Positions 4,808 to 9,577 of a stretch of DNA of 9,577 nucleotides are shown one piece after another. The DNA lies in NCBI GenBank assembly GCA_900550795.1, contig URTN01000015.1, forward strand, positions 1 through 9,577, in the 5' to 3' direction. The translations under genes and the position numbers were made by a program. The DNA comes from an uncultured Mollicutes bacterium (lineage in GTDB: Bacteria; Bacillota_I; Bacilli_A; RFN20; CAG-826). A model generated the notes under the pieces. That model saw only the letters and a list, made by a program, of their open reading frames with translations, was not told the origin of the DNA and made no database searches. The number at the start of each line of letters is the position of its first letter. The first letter of the stretch is position 1.

Positions 4808-7426
4808 ATGAACAAAAACAAGTTTCTACTTGCCCTTGTCTGCTCTGGATTAGTTTTAACCGGATGCGGTGGACCTACTACTCCTTCTACTAGTACTAGC
4901 AAGACTGATCCCGGAACTGGATCAAGCAAAACTGATGATCCAGATGCCTATTATCCAAAGGCTGATTCTGGTCAGAATTTCAGTACCGAAGGTTATGATG
5001 CAGACTATTCGCAAAAGTCTTGGCGTGAAAAGTCTGAGATTCTCTATTCTCTAGAAAAATATGCAATGGAAAACTTCGTTGGCGGAATCCCTCTTTACGA
5101 TGACTCCTCCTATGAACAATTCTCCAAGCGTGTAAATCTCCCTTCCACCAAATACCTAACTAACTATGGTTTTGGCGTTGGATATGGAACTATCACTGGA
5201 GAAAGCATGTATAACGGGAACATCGTCGAATCCGTTCCTGAATGGAAGAGTTATTTCCATGGATATACCAATACTGATTCCGGTTCTTTCAATGGATGGG
5301 ATGCATCTGGATCTGACGTCTCTGACCGTACTTCCATGATTACTTCCTCCTATTTCGGAGTCAAGGCCAATGCCGACAATACTTCCTATGCCTGGGAAGG
5401 TTCCTTATCAAAGACTGCCGCCCCAATAATGCTGGATGCTAGTGGCAAAGAAGTCGATACGGCAACAATCACTGAAGAAACTACCTCCAAATACTGGAGG
5501 GTCTACCTCCATTATGGGGAAGGCTATACATACCATACAGCCCCAACCTCCAAGTGGAAGAGCAAATATGATGGAAGGCAAGTAGCCCTAGAAGACTACA
5601 TCACCCCATTCAAGTCAATGCTTGATAACAAGCTTAGCCGTTTCGCTGAACTTGTCTCCGATACCTCTGGATTCGAAGGCGCTATGGACTATGTCTATAA
5701 CACCTCCTTACAATCCAAGCCATGGACCGAATCCGGGGTTGGAATCCAAATGGATGAAAAGCTAGGCTGCCTAAACTTCACCTTCATTCAGCCGAAGTCT
5801 ACCGCCTATGCCAGGACCTCCCTTTCTTCTGGTCTATATTCCCCAATGCCAATGGAATTCCTAAAAGAAATTGGCGGAGTTAAGAACTATGGCAAATATG
5901 GTGCAAACACCAACTATTATGCTAACTTCGACAATATCCTTAGCTTTGGTCCATATATCCCAGAATATTGGCAAAAGGATACCAGGATTGTCTACAAGAA
6001 GAATGCCGATTACTACGAAGCAAGCCAATATCACTTCGATGGCTATACCGAAGACGTCTTCTCTGGCGACAAGGCCGATGAAGATGCCTACAAGGCTTTC
6101 TTGGAAAATAAGCTTGACGAAGCCACAATCCCTTCCTCAATGCTTGAACAACACAAAAACGATGAACGTGTCTACCGTACCGAAGGAAGCACCATCATCA
6201 AACTTAACGTCAACTCCACAACCGAAGAAGAATGGGAACACTTATTCGGTACAAACGGAACTGTCTATAAGCACCCTGAGAAGAATTATTGGAACGTCAA
6301 GCCAATAATGAGCAACGAGAAGTTCCTCTGGGGCGTCTATTATTGCATCGATAGAAAAGAATTGGCCGAAGCTGCCGGTAGAAACCCAGCCATGGCCTAT
6401 TTGTCCAATGCCTACATGCTTGACCCAAGTGGAACCCAATCCTACCGTGCCTCCAAGTGGGGCAAGGCCGTCATCAGGGAATACCAAGAAATCGCCAATA
6501 ACGAATTCTGTTATTCTTCCGCTGTCGCCCAAGCCTACTTTGCCGCCGCTGTAGAGGATTTGATGAAAGACGGCATGATTGAAAGAGGCGAAAAGATCAC
6601 CGTCAATGGTACCTACCGTTATCAATCCACCATCGATAACCTTGGCAAATACATCAAGAAGTATGTCGAAGATAACTTCAATACTGCCAACAAGAAATAT
6701 GGCATCACCCTTGAACTAAAGCTTGAGGTTGCCGGTTCCCAATATACTGACGCCTATACCAGGATGGACCATGGCGAATTCGACTTTGCCGAAGGTGCCG
6801 TCTCCGGTAACGTCTTGAACCCAATCGACTTCATGTCCACAGTCTCCTCGACCAAGTCACTAAACCAAGGCTTCTGCCTCAACTGGGGTACCCCAACAAA
6901 CGAGATGTCCAAGCATCCATGCGTCTATGATGGATATAGATATACCTTCGATGCCCTTTGGAGCATTTCCCAAGGATTCACCCCAATTGATGATGGCAAG
7001 AGCGTTGCCATTGCCGATAACCAAAAACTAACCAATAACGGAAACACCGTATTGTTCACTGCTGATTATCCGGCCAATGCAACTGATGACGAAGGAAGAT
7101 CCCTATATGAATTCGAAGCCAAGGACGTCGCATTGCTATTTGGCTCAACTTCATCTGCTTCCTTAGGTGGCTATTACTTACAAAAAGGCTACAAGTTCTC
7201 TACTGGCATGAATGGTGACATGAGGCTTGAAGTTGATAAATCTCAAATCACTAGCCTTGCTACCCAAGTCGCAAACGATAACAAGGGAACTGCAATTAGC
7301 TACTTCAACTTGTATTTCACCCTCGTCTATAAAATCAAGGTCGGAAACAACATCATCACCAAATCAATCCAAATTGTCCAAGCTGGCAAGATGACTGATT
7401 TCGGGATGCAAACCATTACCAAATAA
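4808..7426 (+). CDS. oppA: Oligopeptide ABC transporter substrate-binding lipoprotein (OppA-like, SBP family 5)
   Basis: This 872-residue protein has a lipoprotein signal (lipobox LTGC, cysteine 20) and a Thr/Ser/Gly/Asp linker to about residue 50. The solute-binding family 5 fold is recognisable by GPYIPEYW...TRIVYKKNADYYEA at 381-405, the following module boundary (AYKAFLENKLDEATIP, 428-442), a shortened form of the conserved VRxAxxxAIDR region (NEKFLWGVYYCIDRKELAEA, 503-522), and NPIDFMSTVSS (671-681). Typical OppA proteins have about 540-650 residues. The extra length lies in an aromatic-rich N-terminal region (about 140-260) and a beta-rich C-terminal part (about 740-872). It should capture peptides outside the membrane and deliver them to OppB/OppC, encoded next. 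The ribosome binding site AGAAAGGA fixes the start. Codons are strongly biased to C-ending forms (GCC, ATC, TTC, TCC), unlike oppB and oppC, suggesting high expression. Peptide specificity cannot be read from the sequence. Confidence 0.88.
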   Translation: MNKNKFLLALVCSGLVLTGCGGPTTPSTSTSKTDPGTGSSKTDDPDAYYPKADSGQNFSTEGYDADYSQKSWREKSEILYSLEKYAMENFVGGIPLYDDSSYEQFSKRVNLPSTKYLTNYGFGVGYGTITGESMYNGNIVESVPEWKSYFHGYTNTDSGSFNGWDASGSDVSDRTSMITSSYFGVKANADNTSYAWEGSLSKTAAPIMLDASGKEVDTATITEETTSKYWRVYLHYGEGYTYHTAPTSKWKSKYDGRQVALEDYITPFKSMLDNKLSRFAELVSDTSGFEGAMDYVYNTSLQSKPWTESGVGIQMDEKLGCLNFTFIQPKSTAYARTSLSSGLYSPMPMEFLKEIGGVKNYGKYGANTNYYANFDNILSFGPYIPEYWQKDTRIVYKKNADYYEASQYHFDGYTEDVFSGDKADEDAYKAFLENKLDEATIPSSMLEQHKNDERVYRTEGSTIIKLNVNSTTEEEWEHLFGTNGTVYKHPEKNYWNVKPIMSNEKFLWGVYYCIDRKELAEAAGRNPAMAYLSNAYMLDPSGTQSYRASKWGKAVIREYQEIANNEFCYSSAVAQAYFAAAVEDLMKDGMIERGEKITVNGTYRYQSTIDNLGKYIKKYVEDNFNTANKKYGITLELKLEVAGSQYTDAYTRMDHGEFDFAEGAVSGNVLNPIDFMSTVSSTKSLNQGFCLNWGTPTNEMSKHPCVYDGYRYTFDALWSISQGFTPIDDGKSVAIADNQKLTNNGNTVLFTADYPANATDDEGRSLYEFEAKDVALLFGSTSSASLGGYYLQKGYKFSTGMNGDMRLEVDKSQITSLATQVANDNKGTAISYFNLYFTLVYKIKVGNNIITKSIQIVQAGKMTDFGMQTITK

Positions 7427-7451
7427 CAATTAGGTAATAATTAAACAAAAA

Positions 7452-7485
7452 AGGGCCGTCAAATGCACTGACGGCTCTTTCTTTA
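7452..7485 (+). terminator. Rho-independent terminator between oppA and oppB
   Basis: AGGGCCGTCA (7452-7461) pairs with TGACGGCTCT (7469-7478) to form a 10-bp stem with one G-T pair and a 7-base loop. It is preceded by an A run and followed by TTTCTTTACTT. It begins 26 bases after the oppA stop. Such terminators let the binding protein be made in excess over the permeases, with limited read-through into oppB. Confidence 0.85.
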
Positions 7486-7504
7486 CTTGTTAAAAAGTGA
7501 GTTT

Positions 7505-7513
7505 TGGTATATT
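7505..7513 (+). promoter_or_regulatory. Candidate extended -10 promoter for oppB-oppC
   Basis: TGGTATATT (7505-7513) matches the extended -10 form TGnTATAAT with one mismatch in the hexamer. No good -35 box precedes it: the best is TTGTTA at 7487-7492 with a 15-base spacer, which fits the idea that the extended element compensates. The start of transcription would be near 7520. Its position just after the oppA terminator supports an independent promoter for the permease genes. Confidence 0.4.
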
Positions 7514-7533
7514 GTACACGTTGTGAAAAATGT

Positions 7534-7549
7534 TTTGACTTTAGTCAAA
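7534..7549. repeat. Inverted repeat TTTGACT-TT-AGTCAAA in the oppB leader
   Basis: Perfect 7-base arms with a 2-base centre lie 35 bases before the oppB start and just downstream of the candidate -10 element. The symmetry and position fit a dimeric repressor operator. The centre is too short for a stable RNA hairpin without opening inner pairs. The binding regulator is unknown. Confidence 0.4.
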
Positions 7550-7583
7550 GACATCTAGACAACAAAAAGAGAGGAAATAATTA

Positions 7584-8642
7584 ATGAAAGACTCTGTAAA
7601 ATACGTAATAGAGAGAATACTGTTTATTTTCCTAACAGCCTTCATTATTCTTTCGATTACCTACATTTTGCTTCAGTGTTTGCCAATCGAGCCACTTTCA
7701 AGCCAAAATCTAGAGGTATATCGTTTCTGGGAAGATCAAGTTAGGAAAGGGTTCTTCTTTGAGGTCAATCCTGTCGAACAGGCATATTTACTATCTGACC
7801 CAGGAATCAAGCAAGTTGATGTTAATGGAGTTACCCATTATTACCTTGCCTATCCAATCATAACTAGGTATTTCAATTGGATTAAAAATATATTTACTGC
7901 CTGGGATTGGGGAACTTCGACAACCTTATCCTTAGGACAACCAGCCATTGCTATATTGATGGAAGGCTTACCATATTCGATGAGGCTAAATATTGTTTCT
8001 ATTGTTATTTCTGTTCCATTAGGAATTGGGCTAGGAATTATTGCTGCCTTAAAGAAAAATACATTGGCAGATTCTCTTATTTCTACTATCGTCATGATTT
8101 TCATTTCTGTTCCTTCATTCGTTCTTATTTCCTTCTTGCTTATTTGGTTTGGATCAATATCTGGCTTTCCAACAAGGTGGCCAAGTGATGCTAATGCAGC
8201 AGCCGACCCGGCCTTAGCTATAAAGGCTTATATAATCCCAGTCATGGCTTTATCATTTGGCTCTATTTGTTCCTTTGCTAGATATACCAGGGCTGAATTA
8301 TGCGAAGTCATGTCTAGCGAATTCCTTCTTCTAGCAAGGACTAAAGGTTTGACCAAGGGCCAATCAGTTGTCCGTCATGCCTTAAGGAATTCCATGGTTC
8401 CAATCGTACCGATGATTATCTCTCAATTCATTGGTATCTTATCTGGTTCGATGGTTCTAGAACAAATATATGGTATCCCTGGAATTGGCTCGATATTTGT
8501 TAGGGCATTAAATTCTAAAGACTATGCAGTAATCATGGTTGATATGGCTATTTATACAGTCATTGGATTATTCGCAACCTTGATAATCGACTTAAGTTAT
8601 GGAATTGTCGATCCACGTATCAGAATGGGGGCGAAGAAATAA
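7584..8642 (+). CDS. oppB: Oligopeptide ABC transporter permease OppB
   Basis: This 352-residue protein has the OppB/DppB architecture. The first membrane helix is at about 11-31, followed by an extracellular stretch to about 115 ending in the family's YFNWIKNIF...WGTS element. The permease core of about five helices (about 130-340) follows. The cytoplasmic EAA loop is clear: ARTKGLTKGQSVVRHALRNS (251-270), the contact site for the ATPase subunits, followed by MVPIVPMIISQF and EQIYGIPGIG (293-302), both family signatures. It ends with SYGIVDPRIRMG, the normal OppB tail. Length is slightly above the usual 300-330 because of the longer first extracellular loop. GAGAGG at 7569-7574 is the ribosome binding site. 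It is followed after two bases by oppC, so the two are translated as a unit. The ATPase genes are not in the window. Confidence 0.95.
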   Translation: MKDSVKYVIERILFIFLTAFIILSITYILLQCLPIEPLSSQNLEVYRFWEDQVRKGFFFEVNPVEQAYLLSDPGIKQVDVNGVTHYYLAYPIITRYFNWIKNIFTAWDWGTSTTLSLGQPAIAILMEGLPYSMRLNIVSIVISVPLGIGLGIIAALKKNTLADSLISTIVMIFISVPSFVLISFLLIWFGSISGFPTRWPSDANAAADPALAIKAYIIPVMALSFGSICSFARYTRAELCEVMSSEFLLLARTKGLTKGQSVVRHALRNSMVPIVPMIISQFIGILSGSMVLEQIYGIPGIGSIFVRALNSKDYAVIMVDMAIYTVIGLFATLIIDLSYGIVDPRIRMGAKK

Positions 8643-8644
8643 TT

Positions 8645-9577
8645 ATGAAAAACATTGATAACAATCAAAAGGATATAAAACCTACCCCAGGTGATTTTGA
8701 ATTCGTCCAGATGGATGAATCTATTCACGACAAGAAATTCGATACAAAGCCAACGACTTATCTTAAAGACGCGTTAAAGAGATTCTTAAAGAATAGGTCT
8801 TCAGTTGTTGCTAGCGTGATTTTGTTTACCCTTATTGCCATGGCTATTATTGTTCCAGTGGCCAACAAATCCAATATCGATTCCCCAAATAATACGATTA
8901 AGTATTTGCCACCTAAGTGGTTCTCTAGCGATATGGGTGGATTTATGGATGGTACCAAGGTAGTTGAAAATGCAATCCTTGATCCAAATACAAATGAGCT
9001 TCCTTCAGATTCTACTTATAAACCATATGCGGTTATAGGAGAGATCAAGACTAGAGTTAGCTATGCTGACCAAGTCGATAATGCCGTTTTGACTTATGGT
9101 AAAGGCGGTGCTTTATCACTTAATAATGTCAGTGGACATGTTGATAGCGAGACTAACCATTATAAATTCGACGATGTTGGCATCGTTACTAAAGAAATAG
9201 AATTCGATTTGAATTCAACTTATTCCTATACAGTCAATATCGATTATGACTATACAGTTTCAAATCTATTCGAGAATTCTAAATTAAGCGCGAACCTTTC
9301 CTTTATTACTACTATTAATAATGGGACCGGCGAAGAAGAATTATATATCCCACTTGCTAATGTTACTGATTTTGATGCTTCTAGTGCCTATATTGAAAAA
9401 TCTATTGGAGATGTTAGCTTCAAAGCAACCGAACTTAAATGTGAAGATATCTCTTCTAAGATTAAGGAAAATAGCAATTTTGCAACTGCAAGTACTGCTA
9501 AAGGCAAATTAGCCATTATCCTAGAAGGGCAAAAAGGCGAAGTAGCTGCCAATTATAAATATGCCAACATGCTTTAT
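8645..9577 (+). CDS. oppC: Oligopeptide ABC transporter permease OppC with large extracellular insertion, 3' end outside window
   Basis: The frame is open from ATG at 8645 to the window edge (311 codons). The N-terminus has the Firmicutes OppC signature: DFEFVQMDE, IHDKKFDTKP, then YLKDALKRFLKNRSSVVASV, leading into the first membrane helix (about 54-74), as in the OppC N-terminal domain. In ordinary OppC proteins the permease core, starting near GTDxxGRD, follows within about 30-60 residues. Here YLPPKWF and FMDGTKV (87-106) are followed by more than 200 residues with a beta-rich pattern (alternating Thr/Ser/Val/Tyr strands, about 125-311) and no membrane helix. The core must therefore lie beyond the window. 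The insert would sit outside the membrane, where the binding protein docks. The start lies two bases after the oppB stop, with only a G-rich stretch about 14 bases upstream, so translational coupling is likely. Confidence 0.85.
   Translation, partial: MKNIDNNQKDIKPTPGDFEFVQMDESIHDKKFDTKPTTYLKDALKRFLKNRSSVVASVILFTLIAMAIIVPVANKSNIDSPNNTIKYLPPKWFSSDMGGFMDGTKVVENAILDPNTNELPSDSTYKPYAVIGEIKTRVSYADQVDNAVLTYGKGGALSLNNVSGHVDSETNHYKFDDVGIVTKEIEFDLNSTYSYTVNIDYDYTVSNLFENSKLSANLSFITTINNGTGEEELYIPLANVTDFDASSAYIEKSIGDVSFKATELKCEDISSKIKENSNFATASTAKGKLAIILEGQKGEVAANYKYANMLY

Noticed and set aside
7535..7563. TTGACT as a -35 box for oppB
   Set aside because: At a 17-base spacing the next hexamer is GACAAC, which does not resemble a -10 box. 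The sequence is better explained as one arm of the inverted repeat.
1..9577. CRISPR arrays, rRNA genes, insertion sequences with transposase, replication origins
   Set aside because: No regularly spaced repeats, rRNA-like tracts, transposase motifs or origin features were seen on either strand.

Overview
The window looks like a chromosomal segment from a low-GC, Gram-positive-type bacterium, most likely an uncultured gut-associated member of the Bacilli (RF39/RFN20/Erysipelotrichales-like; this placement is inference). Supporting signs are AT-rich intergenic DNA, AAGGAG-type ribosome binding sites, several lipobox signal peptides followed by Ser/Thr-rich linkers, and Opp transporter subunits with Firmicutes-type sequence signatures. 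Tryptophan is encoded by TGG, and the complete genes end in TAA or TAG.

Layout. The left part (1-3818) carries two minus-strand genes for surface lipoproteins. The first is a Big_2 (bacterial Ig-like) lipoprotein whose 3' end lies outside the window. The second is an M6-family (immune inhibitor A-like) zinc metalloprotease lipoprotein with an intact HETGH motif. A rho-independent terminator separates them, and each has its own candidate promoter. The Big_2 gene has a leader with two hairpins.

The centre (3819-4807) is gene-poor. It holds a 53-codon ORF resembling the C-terminal half of a RelB/DinJ-type antitoxin, with no toxin next to it. After it comes a roughly 20-codon stretch reminiscent of the N-terminus of a cysteine-rich KTR protein, which looks like decayed mobile-element cargo. 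Then comes a small intact DUF3899-like membrane protein.

The right part (4808-9577, plus strand) is an oligopeptide ABC transporter locus. It encodes an unusually large OppA-type substrate-binding lipoprotein (872 aa), then a strong terminator and a second candidate promoter, then the OppB permease and the start of the OppC permease. OppC carries an extracytoplasmic insertion of more than 230 residues after its first membrane segment and runs off the right edge. The ATPase subunits (OppD/OppF) would be expected beyond the window.

Together the genes suggest a cell-surface module in which a lipid-anchored M6 protease could release peptides that an OppA-OppB-OppC importer takes up. That functional link is inference from proximity only. 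I found no clearly new defence or enzymatic system. The least ordinary elements are the enlarged extracellular parts of OppA and OppC, the degraded antitoxin/KTR debris, and the structured leader of the Big_2 lipoprotein gene.
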